40,048 bases of DNA from Alistipes sp. (GCA_017560425.1 JAFZEX010000030.1:1-40048); one strand, 5' to 3'; positions 17,817 to 25,980 are shown, numbered from the stretch's first letter. Notes: generated by a model not told the origin, from the letters alone. A program made the numbers and translations.

Positions 17817-17940
17817 AGACCCTTAGGACCTTTGGGACCATTAGGAGAGAGGACCATTAGGACCTTTAAGACCTCTAAGAAAAAAAGTGATACCTGAGTT
17901 TCGTAATGGTCTTAATGGTCTTATTCGTCTTATTGGTCCC
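17817..17940. repeat. Two opposing arrays of a nine-base repeat
   Basis: From 17817 to 17880 the plus strand carries units of the form RGACCWTTR (for example GGACCATTA, GGACCTTTA). From 17902 to 17940 the same unit runs on the other strand (AATGGTCTT). The arrays can pair into a long imperfect stem. The spacer AAAAAAGTGATACC is shared with the element at 21770-21857. Confidence 0.75.
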
Positions 17941-18025
17941 AAAAAAAATCTATTACTAATTAATTAATTAGTATGTTAGTGACAATGTAAGTAAGAGTAA
18001 TAGTGGTTGTCGCTACACACATAAT

Positions 18026-18115
18026 CAATACATTGAGGATAGCCCTTGGTTAAGGGATAAAGAATTTTCATTCAATTCAAAACATAGGGTTTTTGAAAGA
18101 ATGAAAATTTGAAAA
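18026..18115 (-). repeat. Repeat unit 1: linker plus hairpin H3
   Basis: The linker TTGAGGATAGCCC ... AAGGGATAAAGAA (18032-18064) is followed by a hairpin with arms TTTTCATTC/GAATGAAAA and TTCAAAA/TTTTTGAA around CATAGGG. The same linker-hairpin order recurs twice more (18120-18211, 18220-18302). Confidence 0.8.
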
Positions 18116-18119
18116 GCCT

Positions 18120-18211
18120 CAACAATACTTTGAGGATAACCCTTAGTTAAGGGATAAAGAATTTTCTTTTTTTTCAAAACATAGGGTTTTTGAAAGAAAG
18201 AAAATTGAAAA
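18120..18211 (-). repeat. Repeat unit 2: linker plus hairpin H4
   Basis: The linker TTTGAGGATAACCCTTAG ... AAAGAA is followed by arms TTTTCTTT/AAAGAAAA and TTTCAAAA/TTTTTGAAA around CATAGGG. Compared with H3, an A-T pair in the outer stem has become T-A, keeping the pairing. Confidence 0.8.
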
Positions 18212-18219
18212 AAAAACAG

Positions 18220-18302
18220 CAACACTTTGAGGATAACCCATGGATAGACGATAAAGAAGTTTCTTCTTTTTCGTTTCATAGGAAAAAAGAAGAAACGAAA
18301 CT
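18220..18302 (-). repeat. Repeat unit 3: linker plus hairpin H5 (right copy of the 45-bp inverted repeat)
   Basis: The linker CTTTGAGGATAACCCATGG ... ATAAAGAA leads into 18258-18302, which is the exact reverse complement of 17560-17604. The mirror-image mosaic ends here. Confidence 0.85.
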
Positions 18303-18494
18303 CGAAACTCGACGACCCGAGCCCTACGGCTTAATCCCGCGCTGGTTTATGGAGTGCACGCTGGGTGGCTATGGTCGAAGAACAGGTGTTGCAGATGTTG
18401 TAAACTTAGCGGAGTATTGTCCGTTCTAAGCGAGAGGTTAGGAGATATTAAAAAAAATTATCAACGACCCACTACTAATTACTATTTTTTTTCA

Positions 18495-18502
18495 TATCTT
18501 TG
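18495..18502 (+). promoter_or_regulatory. Promoter -7 motif TATCTTTG of the HAD gene
   Basis: The motif ends eight bases before the ATG at 18510, so the leader is only a few bases. This fixes 18510 as start rather than the upstream ATG at 18354 in the same frame. Confidence 0.7.
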
Positions 18503-18509
18503 TACAATT

Positions 18510-19112
18510 ATGAGTAACTACGCAAATATTGTTTTCGATTTGGGCGGTGTGGTATTCGCACGTGACCCTCGAAAATTTGAGCCCGAATTTATAGAGTTTT
18601 TCAGCTACATCACCCTTCCCCAAATGCCTAAGTTTTGGGAGGAGTACGACCGTGGTGTGGTGAGCCTCGATGAAACGTTGGAGGCCCTTGCTCGCTACAA
18701 CTCATGCTCACGAGAGCTTGCCGAGCAAAACCTTCGTCGCTCGATACTCACGCAGGAGGCAATACCCGCAACAAAGCGCCTCATCGAGGAGCTTAAACGA
18801 GCTAACCTTAAGCTTTATGTGTTGTCGAATATGTCGCTGGAGTTCATCGAGTTTCTGCGCCAGCAAGAGGTATTCAAAAATTTCGACGGCGAGGTTGTTT
18901 CGTGCGAGGAGCATGTGGTTAAGCCCGATGCCGAAATCTACCGCCGCCTCATCGAACGCTATGGCCTAAACCCCAGCGAAACGCTCTTTATCGACGACCG
19001 CAAGGCGAACATCGACACGGCAATCACTGAGGGGTGGGGTGGCTACCATTTCGATGCCCACAACCCCGAGGCAAGTTGCGAGGAGCTACGCCGAATAATT
19101 CTTGAACGATAA
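18510..19112 (+). CDS. HAD-superfamily hydrolase (subfamily IA)
   Basis: The 200-residue protein has the HAD motifs in order: VFDLGGV (motif I with the nucleophile Asp; the second position is Gly, as in many of this branch), VLSNMS (motif II), KPDAEIY (motif III lysine) and FIDDRKAN (motif IV acidic pair). The cap domain is the short helical type. Such enzymes are small-molecule phosphatases or haloacid-dehalogenase relatives; the substrate is not predictable. The frame is open from 18354, but the added residues would be Cys/Arg-rich and read through the promoter, so they are discarded. The glucanotransferase gene follows after 30 bases, so both are likely cotranscribed. Confidence 0.9.
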   Translation: MSNYANIVFDLGGVVFARDPRKFEPEFIEFFSYITLPQMPKFWEEYDRGVVSLDETLEALARYNSCSRELAEQNLRRSILTQEAIPATKRLIEELKRANLKLYVLSNMSLEFIEFLRQQEVFKNFDGEVVSCEEHVVKPDAEIYRRLIERYGLNPSETLFIDDRKANIDTAITEGWGGYHFDAHNPEASCEELRRIILER

Positions 19113-19142
19113 CCGAAAAGATAACCGATATAATATAAGTAT

Positions 19143-21596
19143 ATGACACTAAATCTTAGATTAGAGTACAACACTGCATATGGCGAGGATCTATATGTGG
19201 TTGTTGGCGCTGCAAAAGAGAAGGCATATCCAATGACATATGTTGGCAATGCCACATGGAGCGCTACACTTAAGCTTAGTGATGCCACTGAGCTATGCTA
19301 CCGCTACGAGGTGCGTTACCAGGATACTACTCTTCGCAAGGAGTGGACCGAGAAGCGCACGCTCGCTCTCGACAAGAAGGCTACTAACGTTCGCATTCTC
19401 GACCGCTGGGGCGACATGCCTTTCGACCGCTCGTTCCACTCGTCGATGTTCACCGATGGTGTCTTCGCTCGCACATCACGCAAGAAAGCTCAGGGCATTG
19501 CCGATGGCTATGTCACATTCCTCGCAGACATCGCAGCTATCCGCCCACACCAGAGCGTTGTGATGGTTGGCGATGGCAAGGCGCTTGGCAATTGGGACGT
19601 AAAGAAGGGTGTTAAGCTCAGCGACGCTCAGTTCCCTATTTGGAATGCACGCATCAAGGCTCCTAAGGGTGCTTTTGCCTATAAGTTCGTTATCGTAGAT
19701 AGTGAGTCGGGCAATGTTGTTGCATGGCAGTCGGGCGAGAACTACTACTTCAACGAGCAGCTATCCGAGGGTGAGGCTCTTGTTGTCGAGGGCTTGCGTC
19801 CTCAGTTCGACACTGCTCCATGGCGTGGTGCGGGTGTTGCTATCCCTGTATTCTCGCTCCGCTCAGAGTCGAGCTTCGGTGTTGGCGAGTTCAACGACAT
19901 TCGCCTCATGGTAGATTGGGCTGCAGCAACAGGTCAGTCAATCATTCAGATTCTGCCTATAAACGACACCACCATGACCAACACATGGCAGGACTCGTAC
20001 CCCTACAACGCCAACTCTACATTCGCCCTTCACCCTCAGTTCCTCCACCTGCCACTCGTTGGCCAGCTCAAGGACAAGGCTCAGATGGAGCGCTTCGAGG
20101 CGTTGGGCAAGGAGCTTAACTCGCTTCCAAACGTCGATTACGAGCGTGTAAACCAGGCTAAGGCCGAGTACCTACACCTCATCTTCGAGGAGGAGGGTCA
20201 AAAAATACTTGCCTCGAAGGAGTTTAAGGCCTTCATGGCAGCTAACGAGGAGTGGTTGCGCCCATACGCCATCTTCTGCGCATTGCGTGACGAGAAGGGC
20301 ACTCCTGACTTTGCGGAGTGGGGCTCTATGGCTAAGTACACCAAGGCTAAGGCTGCAAAATACGAGAAGGAGCATGCCGAGGCTGTGGCTTACAACTACT
20401 TCGTGCAGTATCACCTCGCTAAGCAGTTGCGTGAGGTGCGTGACTATGCACATGCTCATGGCGTAGTTCTCAAGGGCGATATTCCAATCGGCATCTCTCG
20501 CACAAGCGTCGATGCGTGGGTATACCCCGAGCTCTTCAACATGGACTCATCAGCGGGTGCTCCACCTGATGACTTCTCTGTGATGGGTCAGAATTGGGGC
20601 TTCCCAACATACAATTGGGCTAAGATGGCTGAGGACGGCTATGCTTGGTGGAAGGCTCGCTTCGTGAAGATGGCTGAGTACTTCGATGCTTACCGTATCG
20701 ACCATATCCTTGGCTTCTTCCGCATTTGGGAGATTCCTCTCGACGCTGTAAATGCGCTCCTCGGACGCTTCAACCCTGCACTCCCTTACTCTCGTGAGGA
20801 GATTGCTTCGTATGGCTTTAACTTCGAGGGCTGGCATGTGGGCGATATTTCGCAGACTGATAACGTGCTCTTTGTCGAGGATAAGATTCAGCTTGGTAAG
20901 TTCCACCCACGCATCTCGGCATACAACACCGACTGCTACCGCTGGCTTAGCGACGAGCAGAAGGAGGCTTACAACCGCTTATATGACGACTTCTTCTATC
21001 GTCGTCACAACGACTTTTGGAAGTGGGAGGCACTCAAGAAGCTTCCACCACTCACCGAGGCTACTCGCATGCTCGTGTGTGGCGAGGACTTGGGTATGAT
21101 TCCTGACTGCGTGCCATCAGTAATGTCGGGCGAGCAGATTCTCTCGCTCGAGATCCAGCGCATGCCTAAGGACCCTAAGGTGGAGTTTGGCTCAACCTAC
21201 GACTACCCATACCTCTCAATCTGCACCACAGGTACTCACGACATGAACCCACTACGTGCTTGGTGGGAGGAGGATCGTGGCGTTACACAGCGCTTCTACA
21301 ACCAGGTGCTCGGCGCATGGGGCGAGGCTCCATACTTCTGCGAGCCATGGATCTCGGAGCAGGTTATCGCTATGCACCTCAAGTCGCCAGCAATGCTCAC
21401 CGTGCTTCCTTTGCAGGATTGGATGGCTATGGATGGCGAGTTGCGTCGTGAGAATCCACACGATGAGCGTATCAACGTGCCAGCAAACTCACGCCACTAT
21501 TGGCGCTACCGCATGCACATCACCCTCGAACAGCTTCTCAAGAGCGAGAATCTCAACAAGATGATTCGTCAGAAGATTGCCGAGTCGGGCAGATAG
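19143..21596 (+). CDS. malQ: 4-alpha-glucanotransferase (GH77) with N-terminal starch-binding domains
   Basis: The 817-residue enzyme moves alpha-1,4-glucan segments between maltooligosaccharides in glycogen and maltodextrin metabolism. It has no signal peptide, so it is cytoplasmic. Two CBM20-like beta domains precede the catalytic part (about 1-105 and 115-255; the second has VVMVGDGKALGNWD, a CBM20 hallmark). The GH77 barrel shows the nucleophile Asp in DAYRIDHILGFFR, the acid/base Glu in CGEDLGMIPDCV and the third Asp in TGTHDMNPLR. This layout is that of plant DPE2 and of Bacteroidetes MalQ. It is followed by a strong terminator. Confidence 0.93.
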   Translation: MTLNLRLEYNTAYGEDLYVVVGAAKEKAYPMTYVGNATWSATLKLSDATELCYRYEVRYQDTTLRKEWTEKRTLALDKKATNVRILDRWGDMPFDRSFHSSMFTDGVFARTSRKKAQGIADGYVTFLADIAAIRPHQSVVMVGDGKALGNWDVKKGVKLSDAQFPIWNARIKAPKGAFAYKFVIVDSESGNVVAWQSGENYYFNEQLSEGEALVVEGLRPQFDTAPWRGAGVAIPVFSLRSESSFGVGEFNDIRLMVDWAAATGQSIIQILPINDTTMTNTWQDSYPYNANSTFALHPQFLHLPLVGQLKDKAQMERFEALGKELNSLPNVDYERVNQAKAEYLHLIFEEEGQKILASKEFKAFMAANEEWLRPYAIFCALRDEKGTPDFAEWGSMAKYTKAKAAKYEKEHAEAVAYNYFVQYHLAKQLREVRDYAHAHGVVLKGDIPIGISRTSVDAWVYPELFNMDSSAGAPPDDFSVMGQNWGFPTYNWAKMAEDGYAWWKARFVKMAEYFDAYRIDHILGFFRIWEIPLDAVNALLGRFNPALPYSREEIASYGFNFEGWHVGDISQTDNVLFVEDKIQLGKFHPRISAYNTDCYRWLSDEQKEAYNRLYDDFFYRRHNDFWKWEALKKLPPLTEATRMLVCGEDLGMIPDCVPSVMSGEQILSLEIQRMPKDPKVEFGSTYDYPYLSICTTGTHDMNPLRAWWEEDRGVTQRFYNQVLGAWGEAPYFCEPWISEQVIAMHLKSPAMLTVLPLQDWMAMDGELRRENPHDERINVPANSRHYWRYRMHITLEQLLKSENLNKMIRQKIAESGR

Positions 21597-21616
21597 TTGC
21601 TCAAAAGCAACAACAA

Positions 21617-21656
21617 ACAAGGGGCTTTCCGCATTGGAGAGCCCCCTTGTTGTTTT
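21617..21656 (+). terminator. Intrinsic terminator after malQ
   Basis: ACAAGGGGCTTTCC (21617-21630) pairs with GGAGAGCCCCCTTGT (21636-21650; one mismatch and one bulge), followed by TGTTTT. Confidence 0.8.
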
Positions 21657-21659
21657 AGT

Positions 21660-21768
21660 GAGTAATTAGTAATGAGTAGTGAGTAGCGAGTAATTAGTAA
21701 TGAGTAGTGAGGAATGAGGAATGAGGAATACCACATTATTACTAATTACTAATTCCTAATTACTAATT
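21660..21768. repeat. AT-rich imperfect tandem and inverted repeats
   Basis: GAGTAATTAGTAATGAGTAG occurs twice in tandem (about 21660-21710), then GAATGAG three times. The complement, TACTAATTACTAATTCC, follows at about 21737-21768, so the stretch can fold back. The same TACTAATTA wording borders the repeat element at 17950-17970. Confidence 0.6.
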
Positions 21769-21769
21769 A

Positions 21770-21857
21770 AAAAAATGATACCCGACTTCGTTGTCGTCTC
21801 TTTCGTCCCTTTCGTCTCTGTCGTCTCAAAAAATATTACTAATTCCTAATTGCCTAG
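21770..21857. repeat. Second copy of the A-tract/nonamer repeat family
   Basis: The order AAAAAATGATACCCGACTT, a nine-base array (21788-21827: CGTCTCTTT-like units), an A-tract and TTACTAATT matches 17881-17966, but the nonamer sequence itself differs. The array therefore varies inside constant borders. It ends at the stop codon of the minus-strand nuclease gene. Confidence 0.6.
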
Positions 21858-22624
21858 TAAATCTCCTCGAGCAGAGCAGCCAAGCGTAGTCCGCCCTTGA
21901 CGAGTTGTTGCTCGACAACGGGGGCATAGTGCGCCACATAGTCGTACGAGAGGTTTGCGCCGGTGGTTGAGTTGCGATATACGTCGTCGGCAAGCGCCAC
22001 ACACTCCTCAATCCAGTCGTTGGGTGTGCCCTCGATTATTGCTCGGCACTCCTTGCGCTTGAGCCTATCTATCTGCTGCTGCCACTCCGCATAACTCCAC
22101 TTGTGTGCCGACTCAACAATCTCGCTATCCCACACCGAGTGTAGCTTCTTGCTCTTGCCGAAGTAGTTTACCTGGGTAAGGTTGCCACCTCTGTCGCTCT
22201 TGTGTCCTGCGTGCATGGGGCAGTGCATGTCGCCCACCAGGTGGATGAGCATCATCAGCTCGGCACGCTCCTCCTCCCTGGTTAGCTCGCCACTCTTTAG
22301 GCGCTCGACGATACTATTTACTGCCGTCACCACATCGCCCTTAGGCTCTTGCTGCGACTCAGCATAGCTCCCTTCCGAGGGCTCTACATTGACATAGTGC
22401 CATGTCTTGGTGTAGGCATACTCGGGTGTGTGGCTGGCGTTGTCGAGCCAATTAGCCACGTATACCATCGACTTGCCATTGAGGACTGCCTCGATGCGCT
22501 TTAGTGCTCGCTTCGAGAGGTTGTTTTGCGCAACATACGCTACAATGTCGTGACCCTTAGGGCCCCATGCCGAGGCGCTAAGCGTAAACGACGTGGCGAT
22601 GAGTAGTGCTAAAAGTCTTCTCAT
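21854..22624 (-). CDS. Secreted S1/P1-type nuclease
   Basis: The 256-residue precursor has a signal peptide ending SASA; cleavage leaves an N-terminal Trp (WGPKGHDIVAYVA). An N-terminal Trp that binds zinc is the hallmark of the S1/P1 family. The remaining zinc ligands are visible in HLVGDMHCPMHAGHKSDRGGN, ANWLDNASH and KTWHYVN. These enzymes cut single-stranded nucleic acid and remove 3'-phosphates in the periplasm or outside the cell, probably for nutrient salvage. It starts five bases after rho and probably shares its transcript. Confidence 0.9.
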   Translation of the reverse strand: MRRLLALLIATSFTLSASAWGPKGHDIVAYVAQNNLSKRALKRIEAVLNGKSMVYVANWLDNASHTPEYAYTKTWHYVNVEPSEGSYAESQQEPKGDVVTAVNSIVERLKSGELTREEERAELMMLIHLVGDMHCPMHAGHKSDRGGNLTQVNYFGKSKKLHSVWDSEIVESAHKWSYAEWQQQIDRLKRKECRAIIEGTPNDWIEECVALADDVYRNSTTGANLSYDYVAHYAPVVEQQLVKGGLRLAALLEEIY

Positions 22625-22629
22625 AGAGC

Positions 22630-24336
22630 TTACTGATTCATTGTTGCGAGGAACTCGTTGTTGTCACGCGTGAGGCTAAACTGCTTCTGAATGAACTCCA
22701 TAGCCTCTACGGTGGTCATATCCGATAGGTGCTTGCGTAGTATCCATGTGCGCTGCATGACGCTCTGTGGCAAGAGCAAATCCTCACGGCGTGTGCCCGA
22801 CGCAACAACATCGACAGCAGGGTAGATACGCTTGTTGGCGAGCTTTCTGTCGAGCTGAAGCTCCATGTTGCCCGTACCCTTGAACTCCTCGAAAATCACC
22901 TCATCCATCTTCGAGCCTGTGTCGATGAGGGCTGTGGCGATAATCGTTAGCGAGCCCTTCTCCTCGGTGTTACGTGCCGCACCAAAGAAGCGCTTAGGCT
23001 TGTGCAGCGCGTTGGCATCGACACCTCCCGAGAGCACCTTTCCCGATGCTGGCTGAACAGAGTTGTAGGCACGTGCAAGACGTGTGATAGAGTCGAGGAA
23101 GATGACCACGTCGTGACCGCTCTCCACCATGCGCTTAGCCTTCTCCAGCACCATCTCGGCAACCTTAACGTGGCGTGATGCCTGCTCGTCGAAGGTCGAG
23201 GCAACAACCTCTGCCTTGACGTGGCGTGCCATCTCGGTAACCTCCTCGGGACGCTCGTCGATAAGTAGCACGATCATATATACCTCGGGGTGGTTGTCGG
23301 CAATGGCGTTGGCTATCGACTGCAGAAGCATTGTCTTACCTGTCTTTGGCTGTGCCACAATCATCGCACGCTGACCCTTGCCAATAGGGGAAAAGAGGTC
23401 TATAATGCGGTTCGACACACTGTTGTGTCCGTTGCCCGTGATGTTGAACTTCTCCGATGGGAACAATGGTGTCAAATACTCAAACTGCTGACGGTCACGC
23501 ACATACTCGGGCTTAAGGCCGTTGATAAGCTCTACGTGCACCAATGGAAAATACTTCTCGCCAATGCGTGGTGGACGAATTGTGCCTACCACCGTGTCGC
23601 CCGCCTTTAGTCCGAAGAGCTTAATCTGCGATGGCGATACGTAGATGTCGTCGGGTGAGTTTAGATAGTTGTAGTCTGCCGAGCGCAAGAAGCCAAAGCC
23701 ATCGGGCATAATCTCGAGAACACCCTCGCCCTCGACAACGGCCGTAAAGTCGTCCTTGGTTATCTCAGCCTCCATAGTCATCTGCTGCTGCTGCTGCTCA
23801 GCTGCCTCCACCTCCTCGTCGATGCCCTCTAAAGCCTCGGTATGCTCCTCTAAAGCCTCGGCATGCTCCTCTGTGGCTACCTCCTCGGCTTCGGGTGTGT
23901 GTGCTGGCTCAGCCTTTGCCACACGCTCAGCGTGCATCCTTGGCTTGCGACCACGACGCTTGGGGTGGTGCTCCGTCTTTGCAGAGTTATCCTCGGCGGG
24001 CTCCACAGCCGATGCTGCCTTCTCGGCGTTTGCGCTCTCTGCCTCTGCCTCTACCTCGGTAGGGGTTGTGGTGTTGTCGTTATCTTGTTGTTGGGTGTTG
24101 CTTAGCTTGATGCCACTCATGCGTGGACGACGACCACGACGTGCTGGTGCAGCCTCCGCCTCACTCTCCGATGCTGGCTCTACATTTGTCTCTGCTGAGG
24201 GCTCCGAAGTGGTAAAAGCAACTATTTTCTCGATAAGGTCGCTTCGCTTGCGTGTGGTGATGTTGATGCCCAACACACTTGCAATTTGGCGTAACTCTTG
24301 GATAGTTTTACCCTCCAGTGCTGATAAATCTTGCAT
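22630..24336 (-). CDS. rho: Transcription termination factor Rho with disordered insert
   Basis: The 568-residue hexameric helicase ends untranslated transcripts. A Rho_N helical domain (about 1-40) is followed by a low-complexity stretch (about 42-190) rich in Ala, Glu and Gln, with two basic motifs RRGRRPRM and RRGRKPRM, a duplicated EEHxEAL and a QQQQQ run. The RNA-binding domain follows ([15 protein letters not shown]), then the ATPase (Walker [11 protein letters not shown], Walker [12 protein letters not shown]). The insert makes it about 150 residues longer than E. coli Rho. In Bacteroides thetaiotaomicron a disordered Rho segment drives condensation; the same here is inference. Confidence 0.95.
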   Translation of the reverse strand: MQDLSALEGKTIQELRQIASVLGINITTRKRSDLIEKIVAFTTSEPSAETNVEPASESEAEAAPARRGRRPRMSGIKLSNTQQQDNDNTTTPTEVEAEAESANAEKAASAVEPAEDNSAKTEHHPKRRGRKPRMHAERVAKAEPAHTPEAEEVATEEHAEALEEHTEALEGIDEEVEAAEQQQQQMTMEAEITKDDFTAVVEGEGVLEIMPDGFGFLRSADYNYLNSPDDIYVSPSQIKLFGLKAGDTVVGTIRPPRIGEKYFPLVHVELINGLKPEYVRDRQQFEYLTPLFPSEKFNITGNGHNSVSNRIIDLFSPIGKGQRAMIVAQPKTGKTMLLQSIANAIADNHPEVYMIVLLIDERPEEVTEMARHVKAEVVASTFDEQASRHVKVAEMVLEKAKRMVESGHDVVIFLDSITRLARAYNSVQPASGKVLSGGVDANALHKPKRFFGAARNTEEKGSLTIIATALIDTGSKMDEVIFEEFKGTGNMELQLDRKLANKRIYPAVDVVASGTRREDLLLPQSVMQRTWILRKHLSDMTTVEAMEFIQKQFSLTRDNNEFLATMNQ

Positions 24337-24402
24337 AAAATATAAGTTAGATTAAGTGTACCCTACGGGGGTGGGGTAATAAAGATTTCGTTGTTAGTGA
24401 TG

Positions 24403-24410
24403 CAAATATA
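24403..24410 (-). promoter_or_regulatory. Promoter -7 motif TATATTTG of rho
   Basis: The minus strand reads TATATTTG, giving a leader of about 60 bases before the ATG at 24336. The leader contains a C-rich stretch (CCCCACCCCC on the minus strand), of the sort Rho might bind to control itself. Confidence 0.65.
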
Positions 24411-24493
24411 GTGATTTTTTGCGGAAATAAAAATAAAAAATCATTTTTATAACATATTTTCGACCGCAACACAATATATTGCCAAATTATTGC

Positions 24494-24501
24494 TACATTT
24501 G
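24494..24501 (+). promoter_or_regulatory. Promoter -7 motif TACATTTG
   Basis: The motif lies 23 bases before the ATG at 24525 and is divergent to the rho promoter. Confidence 0.65.
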
Positions 24502-24524
24502 TATCTGATAAAACTATCACAATT

Positions 24525-25031
24525 ATGAATATTGTATTTAAGTATCGAATGCTCAGCGACGAGAGCGACCATTTTGTGCGTGACTTCGAGGTATATCCCG
24601 ATATGACTCTCAGCGAGTTCTCCGACTTTGTGCTCGAGGCTCTGCACTACGAGCCATGCATGGTGTCTATATTCAAGGCCGATGGCGAATGGCGACCAAT
24701 CGAGGAGTTCTCCGAAATTGACCTTGGCGACGATGTGCCAGGAGCACCACGTGCTATGGACAAGGTGCGCCTGATGGATGTTACGGGCGACTTCCACGAG
24801 CGTATCATCTACACCTTCGACATGCTCAACAACCGCTCATACTACATCGAGCTACTCGACATGCAGCGCCCCAATGCCGACCTTATGTATCCACGCCTTG
24901 CCTTCGAGCATGCACCAACCCCCGATCAGTACGACCCCGAGGCAACTGAGGATTCGGGCTCGATATTCGAGGAGATGATGAGCGACTACAACGAGTTCGA
25001 CGGCGACGATAACTACGACGATGAGTTCTAA
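24525..25031 (+). CDS. Plasmid pRiA4b ORF-3-like protein
   Basis: The 168-residue acidic protein resembles the pRiA4b ORF-3 family (also annotated as IS1096 TnpR-like): an N-terminal VFKYRMLSDESDHFVRDFEV strand-turn-strand, then DMTLSEFSDFVLEAL and SIFKADGEW. The final 45 residues are strongly acidic and probably disordered (DYNEFDGDDNYDDEF). Despite the family name, there is no transposase nearby and the gene sits in stable chromosomal context. Its end overlaps the miaA start by 11 bases, which couples their translation. The molecular role is unknown. Confidence 0.8.
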   Translation: MNIVFKYRMLSDESDHFVRDFEVYPDMTLSEFSDFVLEALHYEPCMVSIFKADGEWRPIEEFSEIDLGDDVPGAPRAMDKVRLMDVTGDFHERIIYTFDMLNNRSYYIELLDMQRPNADLMYPRLAFEHAPTPDQYDPEATEDSGSIFEEMMSDYNEFDGDDNYDDEF

Positions 25032-25938
25032 ACAGCCGACGCTCATAGTAGTTGTGGGACCTACCGGCTCGGGTAAGACATCGCTTGCGGTGGCTCTTGC
25101 CCGCCACTACTCTGCGCCCATAATCTCTACCGACTCACGTCAGTTCTACCGTGGCTTGCCCATAGGCACAGCACAGCCCACTGCCGAGGAGCTGTCGCTT
25201 GCCGAGCACCACTTTATTGCCGACCGTGACGTAGACGACGACTTTAACTCGGGACGCTACGAGCACGAGGCACTCGCTCGCCTCGATGAGCTATTTAAAC
25301 GCCACGACGTGGTTATTGCCGTGGGTGGCTCAGGACTCTATATTCAGGCACTATGCGAGGGTATGGACAACCTTCCCGAAGCCAACGACGAGCTACGCCA
25401 AAGCCTCAAGCAACGCCTTGAGAGCGAGGGCGTAGAGTCGTTATTCGAGGAGCTGCGTAGGCTCGATCCCGTCTATGCCGAGGTTGTAGATAGACACAAC
25501 CCCGCACGCATCATGCGAGCATTAGAGGTGTGTATTACGAGTGGTAAGCCATACTCCCATCAGCGCAAGGGCGAGAGGCAACAGCGCCCCTTCCGCATTG
25601 TGAAGATAGGTACCGACCTGCCCCGTGACGTGCTCTACGAGCGCATAAACCTACGTGTGGATATGATGATCTCGGAGGGCCTCGAGGCTGAGGCACGTGC
25701 AATGCTTCCGAAGCGAGAGCTTAACTCGTTGCAGACGGTGGGCTATCGCGAGATGTTCGACTACTTCGATGGTCGTTGCTCACTCGACGAGGCGATAGAG
25801 CTTATCAAGCGCAACTCACGCCGCTATGCCAAGCGCCAGCTCACATGGTTTCGCCGTGATGCCGAGGTTGCATGGTTCTCTCCCCACGACATTGAGCCGA
25901 TAATATCACATATTGACACGAAGATTTTGCAGAATTAA
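25021..25938 (+). CDS. miaA: tRNA dimethylallyltransferase
   Basis: The 305-residue enzyme adds a dimethylallyl group to N6 of A37 in tRNAs that read codons starting with U. Visible motifs are the P-loop VVGPTGSGKTSLA, the DSRQFYRGLPIGTAQPT segment that binds the prenyl donor and base, VGGSGLYIQAL and the C-terminal KRNSRRYAKRQLTWFR. Length and order fit MiaA. The start at 25021 lies within the end of the preceding gene. The tRNA-Leu(UAA) gene that follows after 42 bases is a likely substrate (A36-A37). Confidence 0.95.
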   Translation: MSSKQPTLIVVVGPTGSGKTSLAVALARHYSAPIISTDSRQFYRGLPIGTAQPTAEELSLAEHHFIADRDVDDDFNSGRYEHEALARLDELFKRHDVVIAVGGSGLYIQALCEGMDNLPEANDELRQSLKQRLESEGVESLFEELRRLDPVYAEVVDRHNPARIMRALEVCITSGKPYSHQRKGERQQRPFRIVKIGTDLPRDVLYERINLRVDMMISEGLEAEARAMLPKRELNSLQTVGYREMFDYFDGRCSLDEAIELIKRNSRRYAKRQLTWFRRDAEVAWFSPHDIEPIISHIDTKILQN

Positions 25939-25948
25939 ATAAATTTAC

Positions 25949-25956
25949 TACATTTG
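25949..25956 (+). promoter_or_regulatory. Promoter -7 motif TACATTTG of tRNA-Leu
   Basis: The motif lies 24 bases before the mature tRNA 5' end, leaving a short 5' leader that contains a small inverted repeat (GTCTT TTCG AAGAC). Confidence 0.7.
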
Positions 25957-25980
25957 CAACGTCTTTTCGAAGACTGTGTT

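Noticed and set aside
17826-17850. Collagen-like Gly-Pro-Leu reading of the nine-base array
   Set aside because: One frame reads GPLGPLG briefly, but it has no start, loses the pattern after three units and meets a stop; the repeat is better seen as DNA- or RNA-level.
17560-18302. CRISPR array
   Set aside because: Repeats are hairpins in two orientations with unequal, non-unique spacers, and no cas genes are present.
18354-18509. Upstream extension of the HAD gene
   Set aside because: In frame, but it reads through the promoter motif 18495-18502 and adds a Cys/Arg-rich non-conserved stretch.
23756-24355. 199-codon plus-strand frame rich in Ser, Ala and Cys
   Set aside because: Mirror of the low-complexity insert of Rho; its composition follows from the opposite strand.
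24525-25031. Mobile element suggested by the plasmid/IS family name
   Set aside because: No transposase, terminal repeats or composition change; the gene is coupled to miaA.
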